Origin: Peromyscus leucopus
Taxonomy: Eukaryota > Chordata > Mammalia > Rodentia > Cricetidae
Length of the DNA stretch: 64,000 nt
NCBI RefSeq assembly: GCF_004664715.2
Contig: NC_051082.1
Coordinates: 3,692,124 to 3,756,123, forward strand
Direction: 5' to 3'
Position numbers and translations under genes: made by a program. The notes beneath the pieces were generated by a model. The model made no database searches. It had not been told where the DNA came from and saw nothing but the letters and a program-made list of their open reading frames with translations. This document shows positions 1-13,095 of this stretch, one piece after another; the stretch's first letter is position 1; each line of letters opens with the position of its first letter.

Positions 1-680
1 CCAAGGGGCCTGGGTCACTTCTCCGGCTCCGCGCTCTGCAGCACACACAGCTTGTCTTCTAGGCCCACTCCACAGCTGCTGTTCTTGGTGGTCGTCCACG
101 GTACTGGCGTCTCCAAAACGCCGGGGTCTCTGCCGCAACTGGACAGCACTTTCACCAATGGCCTCTCCTGGGCTCTCTTCAGGGACTCCAGCCCCGCCAC
201 ACAGTGCCAAGCCTCAGCTGCTCTCCATGGCCCCTCAAGTCTTCAAAACCAGCATCACCTGGGTGACTCTTCCATGACCAAGTTCAGCTGCCAGCACGAG
301 GTGCAACCTTGGCTGCCTCTGAACACAGCTTCAGTGTGCTGACCCCTGAGGAGACCCTTCCCAGAAAAGACTTCATCTCAGGGATGCTGGTCTCAATCAC
401 AGCTGATTCTTCAGCCCCCGAGGACCAGACACCACAGGATCTTAATTCAAAATAACAGCTGGCCCCGACAGAGTCTTTGCTTCCCTCTGACACATCACGA
501 GCCAGGTCTCCATCATCCGCACTGCTCTCAACATTCTTATCTTCCAAGCTCCTCAGAACAGCTCACGGAGCTCTCAACACTCAATGGCTTTTCTAGTCCA
601 ATGTTCCAAAGTCCTTCCACAATCCTCTCCCAAACATGGTCAAGTCTGTCACAGCAACACCCCACCATTGCTGGTACTGA
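1..680 (-). mobile_element. MaLR-type internal region of an LTR retroelement (partial)
   Basis: On the minus strand this continues directly from the LTR at about 681-1113, so it reads as LTR then internal sequence running off the window edge. Its text resembles the very common rodent sequence that follows MT/ORR1-class LTRs. A primer-binding-site-like stretch (plus strand about 661-680, reading ...GGTACTGA) sits at the junction. Frames are broken throughout, as expected for a non-coding MaLR body. The family name is from memory of rodent repeats and could be off by subfamily. Confidence 0.6.
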
Positions 681-1113
681 CTGTCTTCTGTTGGTCATGG
701 TGTTTATCACAGCAGTAGTAACTAACCTAAGTTGGGGAGGAAAAGGCTTATTTGGCTCACACTTCCCTATCACTGTTCATCATTGAAATAAGTCAGGACA
801 GGAACTCAAGCAGGGCAGGGATCTGGAGGCAGGCGCTGATGCAGAGGCCATGGAAGGGAGCTGCTTACTGGCTTGTTCCCCGTGGCTTGCTCAGCCTGCT
901 TTTTTATAGAACCCAGGACCACCAGCCCAGGGATGGCTCCACCCACAGTGGGCTGGGCCCTCACCCATTGACCAATTAAGAAAATGCCCTGCGGCGTGAT
1001 CTTATGGAGGCGTTTTTTGTTTGTTTTTTTTTTCAAGGCGTTTTCTTAATTGAGGCTCCCTCCTCTCTGAGGACTGTGGCTTGTGTCGTTGACATAACAG
1101 TACCCAGCTCACA
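681..1113 (-). mobile_element. MaLR-type LTR, rearranged at its 3' end
   Basis: This matches, over most of its length, the LTRs at 22266-22680 (near complete) and 28759-28862 (terminal piece). Shared blocks include the AATAAGCC-type poly(A) region (minus strand), CAGGACAGGAACTCAAGCAG, the GAACCCAGGACCACCAGCC block, and the AAGAAAATGCC block. A T-rich expansion lies near 1016-1034. Bases 691-731 are inverted relative to the other copy. I do not assign a RepBase subfamily. Confidence 0.75.
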
Positions 1114-2390
1114 CCTTCCCGGAAGCTGGAGAACCTTTAGGAAAGCTTCCTCATAGCCCAGAGACTTCTCCGGGGCCCCACGGAGCAGTTGGCGACAGGA
1201 GCCCATGTCTGCAGCGCCCTCTAGAGAGGAACATGGGCATTGCGTTCAGCATTAACGAGAGGCGCTTCCACCCAACAGGAAGGAGCTCCTTGCTGTCTCG
1301 GTCCCGTCGCACAGAGCATGGTCTCGCAATTCACAACAGCTGCGACTTGCTGATGAGACCAACACCGTGCCGCGAATGCCACGCACGTTGTCTCCTACAA
1401 GCTGCCAACCAACTCCACGCAGGGTCCTCCAGAGAAAGCCTGTAAGACCCACGGCAGAGAGCACGGGAGGCCGACTGCAGGGTGAGGCAGGAGTTCTCAG
1501 GGCGGAGGAACCCCAGTTAGCTTGCCTCGCTGCCGGGGTGGGTACTCTAAGGTGCACGCAGACAGGAGCAGGTCGGGCATTCCTCGGAGCCGTGCTAGGT
1601 AACATGGATACTAGACTCCACGGGGCCGGAAGCTGGCCGCCTTCCCTAGTGTGGGCGAGCCTTGTGCAAGCAGCTGGAGACCTGGAGTGGGGAACATGGC
1701 AGAGGAACATGACTCAGGCAAGGACAATTGAATTTTTTTTTTTTTGGCATTGGATTTGAACCAGAATTTTGGCCCTTCATGGGTGCCAGCTTGTCAAACA
1801 CGGATTGGAGCTGAGCCACCACCAGCCTGCCCCCATCTCCAGGTCGCTAGCCACAGAGCTTGGACACCTCAGCTTCCACTGGTGTGTGAGCTGATGTTTA
1901 CCAGTCTCTCTTCACGTCCGTGTATGTGGGGTCTGCCTCTGCAGGTCGCCCCACCTGTGAATTTAACCAACTGTGGATAACAAAGAATTGACCACGGCCG
2001 CTTCTGTGCTGAACACGCGGGAGCTGTCTTCTCATTATTATTTCTTAAGCGGTACTGTCCAGCGTCTACCACATGCCATTCACACTGCTTTAAGTGTTAG
2101 AGATCACGTAGAGACGACAAGGGATATACAGGAGGGTGTGTGCACAGAACCTACACAGGTATGATGCCAGCCATACAAGGGACGGGAGCGCCGAGGATTT
2201 GGTATTTGTAAACACACCTGGAACCCATTTGCTGTGGATCCCGAGGATGGCTGTATATTTGTACGAGTATATATTACATGTATACATTGCACATACACAC
2301 ATGGAGATGTGTGCACCTCATCTGTTTCTCTGGAGAAGACAGATTAATACAGTTGTCACTCAATATCAATTCCCTTCTCCCTCTTTCTAA
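1114..2390. other. Unique sequence, no gene recognised
   Basis: The first part (about 1140-1720) is moderately GC- and CpG-rich, and short reading frames occur on both strands without recognisable domains. Only homopolymers stand out: a T run near 1732-1745 and an A run at 2391-2405. I see no splice-bounded coding exon. The sequence still looks clean here, unlike the stretch from about 2.5 kb onward. Confidence 0.4.
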
Positions 2391-5300
2391 AAAAAAAAAA
2401 AAAAAGCCATTTGTCCTGGTGTTGTCCTCTGTCTTGGACACCTGCTTCAAAGGAGCCACTTCCCACCCCAGGCAGGTCCTGATCGGCCTAAGTCAATCAC
2501 CACGTCCTGTTTCCTCTGCTAGTAATTAGTCTATTCATTAATTTACCAGATTTCCCTATTCACTAGTATTATGGCTCTTTTATGATTAGTTGTTTATTTA
2601 CATTCGCATGTGATGTGCAGTGCAAGCAAGAGGCATAGGAGAACGTTGTAGAATGTCTGCTAGATAATGTAATCTTCATTCTTATATTAATTTATAAATT
2701 AAAATATGATAAAATAGATAACTTGACTCTCCATAACGCTGTTGTAGTGTTTAAATTAAATTAAATGATCTAGTATTTTTCTCATGTTTATATGATACTC
2801 CATGGGCACCGTCTGGGCTAGAGGCCAGGTGGAACTTATTGTTGTGTTGCAATATATTGAATAAGGCGCTGACCCTTGCGTGTACTGCACGAGGAAGTGT
2901 CTGGTAGTGAGAGATCCGCCAGCCAGGGAATGCTGGATACAGATAGGTGACAAGCCCACGTGTATGTCGAGACTGACATGTTTCGGTGTGCTAATAGAAT
3001 AATAAGACGGCTAGAGATCGCAGGCACGTGGACAAGTCACAGTTGTGCTGGCAGAATGCTTGCGCTAACGAATACACTCTGGAGTGCTCCTGTCTCATAC
3101 TCGATATCTGTCCTCTTTACTACATTCTATATGAAGGCTGCGCGAGTCTGAAGTACGACTGACTGGTCATTGAACAGGTCAGCAGAGAGACGCCCTTTCG
3201 TCACACATCGCCCTCGCACAGTACTCAATACCTCTGTGACATATACGTAACTCTGATATAAGGCATAAAAGGGGTGAGGGGCTCTCACTCTTTACTATGT
3301 ATATATGGTGTGGTGTGCTGAAGCGATTCATGTTAATTATGCTCTGAATATCAGTAGATTCATAACTCGGGTGCATAGAAAGCATTGGTGCTAGTGAGCC
3401 TTGGCTTAAACAAGAGCCATGAACAAGTTCTGTACATGAGATTCAGGGAAGTTTGTTTCTTGCCGCAGTCTGCTTCCTTAAACTAGTGACATATCTGATT
3501 CGGCTCCATCCTAACTTTTCCCTCTGGCTTTTCCATTCTCTTTGACTTCTGTAACATATACTATAAGACTTTGTTGCACCTAGGTGGCATAGTTAGCGAT
3601 AGGCTATGGTAATAGAGAGATAGTGGCGCGCCGTGCGCTTCGGTTCCTGTGCCGGTGCAGAGAGTGGAAGTCATCTATTGACTTGTGTTATGGACATTTT
3701 AGATCGCTCCTTCTCTCTTAGAGAGAGAGATAATAATCTCGAGCCATTGAGATATCTCATTGTATAGAGCACTAGCCAGAGCAGATACCTACGCTCCTTC
3801 ATCCCTGCCTTGCTAGAGAGCCTTGGCTGATTCATGAGCAGCATCTATATAGACACTCGGTCAGGGGATATAAGTTGTAAGATTACATTGACGAACAGTA
3901 GTACAACGCGTTAAATCAAAGAGTCTCGACATATGCAATACGTAAAACAAAAGATAAGACATCGATTGAAAATAAACAACTAACAGCGTAATAGTACACT
4001 AATGCTAGTTGTGAACTAGTAGACTTAAGGGTGCGCACAACTCTAGAGAGAGGATCGACTTCAAGGTTCTCTCGATAGGGGCTTGATTCTATGGGAGCTG
4101 GTATTAGGCTGATTCTTAGCAAAAGGATCTGTGCTTGCAGTGTAGCTATACGAAGTTTGTGCGGAGGCCTGCCGCCTTAGCCTCAAAGGCGTACTAGTTT
4201 GAGTTAAAACTAGTGTGATATAACCATGTTTCGCTCAGGTGTTTCAATAGAACAGGGGGAAGAATAATTAGGGGTTAGAGGGCCGAGTACAGTTGCAGAT
4301 CCCATACAAACGTAGGTAAAAGACACAGTAGACTTAATTTCTGTGTTTACAAATGTGAGTGGCCATGGCTGAGGGTCTTTTTACTTAATCTAAGCGACAT
4401 TGTTTTCTGATACAGTGTTTTATATATTTATGAGGAATATACATTTTCCATAATGGGATCTTATGGTTGTGTGGTGCCCGCCCTCGAAGTATGTATGGTG
4501 TAACGAACACAGGATTTTAGCGGTCGTTTGGTGGTGGGACGTCGCTTTCGGAGTCAGAAGAGTCATGCTAGGTTCTCCTTGCTCGTGGAGACGCGTTGAT
4601 GAAAGATACCATATATGTTATGTTTGTTCTTGTCCCCACAAATCCACTGCTTGGCTGTGATTGGGGTACAGCACGCATGATTCGGTGATGGCCGATCAGT
4701 GCGGACTTCTCTGCATTCCCAGCCACACAACACCCGCACTTAGCCGCGTCTGACCTAGAGAGTCAGTCGCTTCCTCACTTTGTCGACTCCTATATGCATA
4801 GCTGCTCACTTGTTAAATCATGTGTTGTTGTGTTATGCAGTACTCAGTCTCCTTCCCGGTGAGCGCTGTGCATCCTCTGTGGTGTGTGTGGTGGTTGTGT
4901 GTTTTCGCCGCTGACTAATTATTGCTGCCTTACGTGTCAGTAGGACCTGATAATACTTGAGGTGTGTTATCTATGTGCTCACCATGCTAGAAGATGAGTA
5001 GTTTTAAATATAAGGAAGTGGTATTATTGGAGCTATCTAGGTGTGTCATCATCGTTCCGTATGGCAGATCATGGAAAAGACTACTATGGATCTCCATAAA
5101 AGTTTCAACGTGCTCTGCAGAAGGAAGCATGGGTTTACTGTGCGAGCATTTATCACTACTTCAGCTTAGGTGCATACACCTGGCACAGATCATGGCATTG
5201 GTCGTGCAGCGCGTCACTGTTCGTCTGCATTTCGCATGCCTTTCTCTGGTTATAAGCATAGCCTAGCGCGGGCACTTACTATCTCCTAACGTGGTGTGTG

Positions 5301-6679
5301 CCCAGAGGACATTACACTTGGTCGATGTCGCACGTGGATAGTGTCTGTGATAGTGCATGGTTGACTGCTCGCTCATGGAGCTCCATGCTCAACATTCACG
5401 ACAACGAACTCAGCGCGACGACAGGCCACGCTGCGCTGAGAAGCTTTTATTATTCTATATAGTGGGATGGTGCTCTCTCAGCTTCTTCTCCAATACTACG
5501 ATGCCTGTCTCTTTTTCTATAAAAATAGTGAATCACAAAAAATAAATACAAGGACATAAGGAGCGTGGCCGTGACGGTAGCCAGGTGCACCAGTCCCATT
5601 GTAACTCCTTCTGTCTCCCTCCGCCAGACGCGGCTTAGACGCGATCAGGCGTACTTGGTGAGGAGTTACACACAGGATTATGGTGTCGGCGCTCTCATCG
5701 TGAATCGTTGGGGACTCTGTGGCTTTAAGCTTGGGATCCCATAAGCTCGTGTGCAGCAGTGCTAAGCTACCACCACTGAAGGCTGGTTACCCAGTTTTTA
5801 CCGTTTGCTAAACAGCCTCAATCACTGCCTGTCTCTCTATATGTGGTGATATATCATGATAGTTCTATAGGACGCATAGTGCTTGAAGTACTATGATAAT
5901 CATAGGATACTGCACAGCTTATCGATATATCATATTCTCTCTCTGAGTGGACTTCCGTCAATGATAGTGTGTTTTCTAGATAATTCTTTAACGTATGAGC
6001 AAGCTGCGCTTGATTTTATATCCAGAGTGGTTTCAGCAATTCTCAGCATGAGTGTTTGTCCTGTCAGAGATTGTGTGGCACAATTAGTTATCTCATTTGC
6101 CTGCTCTCAAGAGACTTGTGGTGTGTGTTCTCTAATTTCCGTGTTAATTATAATTCTTACTTATTATATATTTTTAATTAATATGACTCTTCACTTTTAC
6201 CATTTTATTATCTTTAATTATGAGATCAATATATAGTATACCAGTTGACTTCTGTCACATGATGTATGGTCACTGATCTCTACGCAGCTCTCACGTAAGA
6301 ATATGGGCACGCAGTAGACTCATGCATTACGATGTGAGTGAGTGTGTGGTGCAGCGGTGGTGCGTGGTGCTGGGGGGCGGTGGCAGAGCCGTCGAGGACG
6401 TCGTGAGACACGACCGCGGCAGTGCTCTTACCTTGAGGCTCTTCATACTTCACGCCATTCTGGTTCATAGAAGAACAGGAAGAGACAAGAGAACAGATAG
6501 TGATATAGTTATGTTATTTGAATGGTGAGGTCATAGCTGGTGGGTCTAGTAATGAGAGTTCAGTGATTTGATGACTAAGTGGCAGTGGCTACTGACTCGT
6601 GAGCCAAAAGCATGGTGTCGAAAATCTAGTATACCAGACAAAAGTGAGTATAGATTGTATTAGCCAAGCTAGTGTGGGT

Positions 6680-6765
6680 TGCTGGGATTGAACTCATTAG
6701 AACCAGAGTCTGGAGATCAGTTGCAAGGTGCTACTTAAGCTGGGTGTAGAGAAAGTTCAATAGGC
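6680..6765 (-). mobile_element. Garbled B2-type SINE head
   Basis: Antisense B2 landmarks occur in order: GGGTTGCTGGGATTGAACTCA, then an ACC..CTGGA..AG..AGGTGCT series, then CTTAAGC. Extra bases interrupt them roughly every five to eight positions. The match is to the tRNA-derived part of B2. The inserted bases are better explained by sequencing error than by age, because the matching blocks themselves are near perfect. Confidence 0.5.
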
Positions 6766-9700
6766 TGATCTATCTTCTGGCAACTTGTATTTCTCGATGT
6801 TCTTATATTTCTTATAATGTGCGCGCGCCTGTCTAGTGTCTTCTTTCTTCTAGTTGTTGAACTGGGCTATTTTTTGTTGTATGTGATCGACTGATCAACG
6901 AGTTTAGAATATATACTCAGGAGATAGCGTCGTGAGACTACTGATATCCCTTAGAATGACCCATCACGAAATTTTGTGTTCTATTATACAATAAGTAGCG
7001 TAGTATTCTAGATCCTATTCTGTGTGTATTTGTCTATGCTCGCACGTAATGCGAAACATGGTTTTATGAGAATATGACAACTAGTAACATTCTCAATTAA
7101 CTACGTCTCCTCAGAGAGTGTTGAGAGATAAGTATCTGATATTATATATCCTCGTACTTTTCCTCCGTCTTAATTTTTAGACTCTGTGAGCGTGCGACTA
7201 TGCCCTCACTAGGGATGTAGAATTCAATTCATTGGGCTTATATTTGCGGCATCTCATATCTTGTTCCTCTTGCGCTGGTTGGCACCGTTTCGTTGAGTTT
7301 GTAAGCGTCTTTAATCTCCACACCGCGCAAACCTGCAATATATTGAGCTAACTTTACATCTGGGCCTCTTCTTGGCCTTTACGCGATATCGGTGTATATG
7401 GTAGTACAGCGCTGGCATCTGCAATATATAACGACTGTTTAGTATTGTGCGCTCCCCAATTGAGTTGGCTTTGCTCTTTCTCTTGTGTGTTCGTTTTGGT
7501 GCCCCGTTTGGTTCAGCTCGATCACTCACTTGGGCACTCTTTATAATGAGGCGTGCTCCACTGCGCGCTGCCCCAGCATCTAGACGCTATTGTTTTCTGG
7601 AGCTTCCAGCAGTGAGGAGATTGTGCACCCACGGACTACTGATACCTTTCCTACTCTGTGTCCTGGATACTAGTTTGGATTATAAGGCGTACGCTATCTC
7701 TAATATTTGCTTCGCCGGTTGGCTTGGCGATCACTTGTGTATTTGATTTGATTATTCATGCTAGCGGCATGGTGATAGTCGTCAGGTGCTGTGTAGTGGT
7801 GTGGTGCTGTGGTGGTGTTATGAGTTGGCATAGATTCGTGTGTTATTTGTTGTTGTTCGTGTGTCGTCCTAGATAGTTTGATTGCTCGTGTTTGTGTGTG
7901 GTGTGTGTGTACACTTTTTTTTTTAGCTCAAACCTCTCCGAATGAATTATCATCACCGAAGGGAGTGGCATTGTCAGGGAGAGCTTCCAGCATGATAGAT
8001 TCTCCTTTGAGACGCTTCTTGTCCATTGGACCAGGCCTTCCATGTTACACACCTGACGTAGTATGTGACACCGCTACGCAACCTCTATAGTGGACGCATG
8101 GTCATCTCGCGCAGCCTTGCATATATGCTTAGAAGTGTGCTGGGCACTTCAAGGGATCATGCACCGCGTCCTTATCCTCCCATGTCAGGCTTTGCCCTTC
8201 GAGCTCATTTTGATCTCTTCGTCCAGTGCAGGTGCAGGCCTTGTACGTATAGGAAATCTGTGAAAACCTAGCTGATCACCTCCACTCCGAAGCTCTCTTG
8301 TCTCTCTAATCTCTGTGTGAAGACTTCAGGATTATGCTCATTGTGAAGGGTAGGATTTGTGCTTCAGCTGTCCATATTTACTCTTTACGTGCCTCCCAGC
8401 TTCTTTTCCATTTCGTGCAATATGAAGTATGGTCATTCGGTTGTGTGGGAGCACACAAGGAGAGGGTGGCCTAATGCTGGGTGTGGAGTGGCGCACTGTT
8501 TCAGGAGTGCTTCCTAGTAAGACAAATGAACCCTTGGTTGCGCTATGTCGATGAGCACTATACCTACTTTCGGGAGTGAGGCATATCCTGCTCTCGACCA
8601 GGCCACCGGGATGATATCGAGCTTAAACTGTTTGGCACTGACGTCCTGAGAGGCCCCACTGAAAGACACTGGGGACTGGGAGGGATTAATCTCGCGAGTG
8701 GGCTCCTGCTCAATAATAGAGTTTGTGGGATGCCTGAGGTATCGACACTGTAGGTTTCTTTGGTCTCTTCTTCATCGACGACCTAACAAAAGCGGGCCTG
8801 CTTATCATTAGGGGTCCAGAAAGGAAGGGAAGTAAGAGTGGAAATATATCCTTTTCTGAAGCTGGTGTTAGAGGAAGGAATTTCAAGCAGGACAGAGAAT
8901 GAGGTGCTCTTGACTCAGCAGAGTGAGACATAGTGAACATCGCATGGAGCGCCCCGTACGACCGAACGGCCTGTACGATAACGCAGTGCCTGACGACCAA
9001 ACGTAGTGCGAATAGACTTGTGGCTCAGAGAGCTCAAAAGTGATAAGCTTCTCCTCCTCTGGCCACACTTCATAAGACATGGGCTCGGTAGATCTGTGTT
9101 CAAATGGCATATCGACTTCACTGTGAATTTCCTGAGGAGACAGGCTAGAGTTTCCAAGGTACTGGAGGGAGCCTGGAGTGCTTTGCCAGGGTTCTGATGT
9201 TACAGTAACTAACAGCAGTATGTCCATAAGGCAGCTGCAGCTATGTGTGAGCCAAGGCCTCAGTATGTACCCGGCTCTGCTCCCCAGATGAGCTCCTGTA
9301 ACCCCGGAGGTCCAGGTGTGAGAGCATGTCTGCATGACAACACAGGTTAGTGCAAGAAAGCCAAGTCTCAGAGAGGTTACTATCGTTGATATTTCCTAAT
9401 CTCATAGGAGTCACAAGAATGTGATCAACCCTCTGGGAATCTTCTGTGAACTCAATGGTTGTGTGCGATCAATACCGATACAAATGACGTTGACCGGAAA
9501 CTGGAGAGGTCGCAGAGAACGTTTTAATATTAGCGGGGCAAGTGCCAACGGATAATTAGGAAGCAGATTTCCGGTGTAATTTTCACACAGTGTCACTCTA
9601 TGCACATTATTTAAATGTGTGATTATACTAAGAGGCGACCATTGGACAATCTCGCCTAGAGGTTCCTTACTTTCCTACTTGTGTGGGTCCCACTGGGATG

Positions 9701-9929
9701 CCAATACGTTAGGTCTTAGGCTTCTGGAGCACAGCTGGCCCAGCAAGCTATTGTTTATTACCCATGCTTTCTCGTAAGATTACCTTCTAGTTGGGAAGGG
9801 TTGGGCTTGCTGGACTTATAGATGAGCTGCTCCTGGCATCTACTCCCAAGATCAAGTCTCTTGTCAGCTTTGCGAGGTTTTCTTATTGCTTGTGATTAGA
9901 ATATTCGATATAATGACTTCTAATCTTTC

Positions 9930-10370
9930 AAGATAGCTAGTAGTGGGAAGCAAAGCCTTTATCTCATCGGGGTCATATCAGGCCTTTTTCTAGCCTATTA
10001 GTCATCATCCAGCGGAACGCGTTTCTGCGACAGGTAAACGTGAGAAGCAGGTGATATGGGCATCATGGAGGACAGGAGCCTGATAGAAAACAAGAGCGCC
10101 ATAAGGTGAGGGGTGCTCTCGCTCCTACTGGCTTGCTCCCCATTGGCTTCTGCCTCGCAACCTGCTTTTCTTATAGAAAAGAGCGACAGAGATCACCAAG
10201 CTAGGCTCTGGACGGAGAGCTGGACTCCTTATTTTCACACTGTCGGACGCTTGGACTCCCTCCATAATGCATCACTAGTAATTAAAGAAAATGCCCCTGC
10301 AGTCTTTTTCTCAGCATCGAGAAGCTGTGACGACAGGTTTCTCTCATCATTGCCCTAGCTTTGTGATACA
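9930..10370 (-). mobile_element. Garbled copy of the MaLR LTR seen at 22.3 kb
   Basis: The core at 10116-10177 preserves TACTGGCTTGCTCCCCAT and CTTATAGAA from the clean LTR but adds bases between them. The block near 10263-10290 corresponds to the CCTCCATCAATTACTGATTAAGAAAATGCC region, again with insertions. Orientation is the same as the clean copy. The outer limits are approximate because similarity decays into noise. Confidence 0.6.
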
Positions 10371-11009
10371 GAAAAGTTGACCTACATCACTAGCTGAAGC
10401 AAACAGGCTCAGACGTACTTACTCAGCATAGCTCAGGCATCGAGCTCTAATCATTCTACCAAGCTCTCTAGAGATCACTCACCACCAGAAACATGAAACT
10501 GGAAGAGACACATGTGAAAGAGACTTTGTAGTGGGCCAGTTCCGTTGGGCTTGTTGCAGCGAGCGGCTCACAGTGGTGGATCTCGCGGGTAGGGTCCCAG
10601 GCTAGCTCCTATGAGGGAGGGAAGTCAGGGCGGAAGGCTTATCATAGTCTGTGGGAATGGCAGAGGTCCCTTTGTAAGCCTTGTCCCACAGGGTGGTGTA
10701 TGTGTTCCTGTTGTGTACATCTGTGTGTGGAAGGTACAGATCAGCACATGTGTGCACGCTGTTTGTGAGGGCCAGGAGGTTCAATGGTGGCTGCCCTTCG
10801 TGTAATTTATGCTGCGCTCCAATATATTAATAGTTCTATACAGACACAACCATGATCCCGACAGCTCACTGTAGCTTGCTGCAGCTGTTCCCTCTCACGA
10901 CTGGCGTCGAGACTGAGTCACGCTGGCGCCCCGGCAAAGGGCAACAACGGGCCCACGTGAATCCTCAAGATCCATCTCCCCAGGACTAGAGGTGCAGTGG
11001 GTTGCGCCT

Positions 11010-11100
11010 GGCTTGTATGTGGTGGCTGGGATGGAACTCTGCATGGTCTTCTTCTCACTTGGCAGGCCCTCACTCAGGCATACGCGGTCTCGCATGTTGA
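11010..11100 (-). mobile_element. Garbled ID/B4-type SINE fragment
   Basis: The plus strand shows a disrupted GGTGCTGGGATGGAACTCAGGG..CTTC..GGCAGGCACTC series. This is the antisense form of the ID-derived half of B4/ID_B1 SINEs. Extra bases are scattered as in the other repeats of this stretch. Confidence 0.4.
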
Positions 11101-12939
11101 ATACATCGTTTCTACGCATTATACAACGGCCACGATGCGCGCACCCACGGGGCTAGTCCCTCAGCATCTCAGAGCGACTTCATAGGTAAATACAAGGAGC
11201 ACAGGCTTTGTACACCAGGAGAGGGCCTGAACACCAGATCCCACAAGAAGACTTCGTTCTGTCATAGCTTACCACTGACAGGCACGTGGCTTCTCGGGAA
11301 ATCCACGGTTTCCTCTTGGTTCTCCTTCGCGATTTGGTCAGTGTGGTTTTTCACTAAAGAGAACTTAAGCACTTTACTGCGCCGTCACAAGAGTAGGAAG
11401 AGCCACCTTATTACCTTCAGAGGAGAGACGATCAGATTACCGTGCCGGGTGCGTAAGGCCTGTGGCGCGCTGGCGTTTCATGCTGACATTTTTTTCTGTG
11501 GTTGAAATTCTGGCTGATTCAGGGAGTCTGGGTGTCCGTCGCTAACACCCTCCGTGTCTGTTGGCTTTGGTGGGGGTGACCTGCAACTGGTACTGGGGCA
11601 CTTCAGCACGCGGAACGTGGAAGCCTTCCGCTTTTCATCTTCTTCCAAGCCAAGGGAAGGCACTGATGAGGGCTTCCGTGGGTGAGGCGCATTGGATAAA
11701 CCGGGATTGAGCTTCGGGGAAGACCCCTATAGGTCTCTGTGGCGAGCGACAACTTTAGTTAGATCCAATCTCAGTCCACTGTGTGATGGAGTTTCCTGTG
11801 GTTACAGACAGGAGTTAACAGCTCTCGGAGAGAGAGAGGCCCTGCTGTAAGAATCCTTGCCTTCGCTGCTAGCACGGCAGAGGGGAAGGCATGCTGCAGC
11901 CGGTGTTCAAACAAAGAAGGGCAGCGGGGCAACAAGTTTCTAGCGCCGACATTTGGGCTACCGACAATCTGCGGACGTGAAACGCAGGTCGTCAGTTATG
12001 TGCCCTGCACAGCAAATACCGCACGACTTTGGACTGCACTGAGCGTTCTCCTCACCACTGGGCGCAGCACTTTTAGTCCACGTAGTTCTATCAGCACTAA
12101 ACTCTTCTAAGACTCTGTCCCTGGCGCTCTTCTTGCTTTCCATACTCCTGAGGGTTGGCTTCCGACGTGGCTAGATCCCTTGTGGAATACCTGGGTATCG
12201 TGGATTGTGACAAATCCAAGAGGTACAGCTTCTCAGACGGACCCACCCCTGGGTTTAGGTCATAGCCACTCGTGGGGTCTAGAAGGGGGTGAACAGTACC
12301 GATGCGGGCGAGGCTGGTCGCGGTTTTGGTTCTGTCGGCCAACTCCACGCACCTCCTTCTCGTGGACCCTTAACTCCGGTTCCAGAGGGAGGAGCGCGGA
12401 ACATAAGAGCGTGGATATACGGTCGTAGTTTTCAGCACCTTCGGCACTGGTCTAACCTATTAGTCTCGACGCGACGGCGCCTTTATGTGTTGGCCACATA
12501 TAGCAGAGACTTAGGTCTCAAACTACCAGGGAGAAGGCGAACGCCTGCAATCATGCACCGATATATCCGCCGGGGTAAGAGAGTCAGACAACTGCCAGTA
12601 CACTGGTGGGGAGGGGGCAGGAAGCAGGAGCGGGTGCGGCCGTGGTTTTACCTCCTGGAGAAGCCATGGTGAGACTCGCGTCTTTTCGCACGCGCTCGAC
12701 ACTCTTGGGAACGCAGCTGGGCTCACTCAGTTAGAGTCTTTTGTCTTTGTTTCAGTTTATACCTGTATGGTGCCAGCTCTATTTGCTCCCTCTCGGGGCC
12801 GCAGATTTCCGCAGCTTTGCCGACTCTCAGTGTGAGTCGACATCTTGTATCATCTTTATCCACCTTTTTGCCTAGTATATCCTCTTAGTGCCGGCGTCTT
12901 GGTCGGTGTGAGTTGTTATGTTGATCTTCCTGTTTTCTT

Positions 12940-13095
12940 CTCCTCTCCTCAGGCTACGCTCCTCATACATCTTCTCTCGCTCGGCTGCTCTCGGGCGTCT
13001 CTCCTTCGCCTCTCTCTCTCTCTTACTCGGCTTCTCCCTCTCTCTCCCTCTCTGTCCCTCCTCTCTCCGTCTCTCCCTCCTTTGCTCTCTTCCTC
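12940..13095. repeat. CT-rich low-complexity tract
   Basis: The plus strand is almost purely pyrimidine, with runs of CTCTCCCTC-type words, especially 13005-13090. It lies in the error-dense stretch, so its exact length and purity are unreliable. It generates long stop-free frames on both strands that should not be read as genes. Confidence 0.65.
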
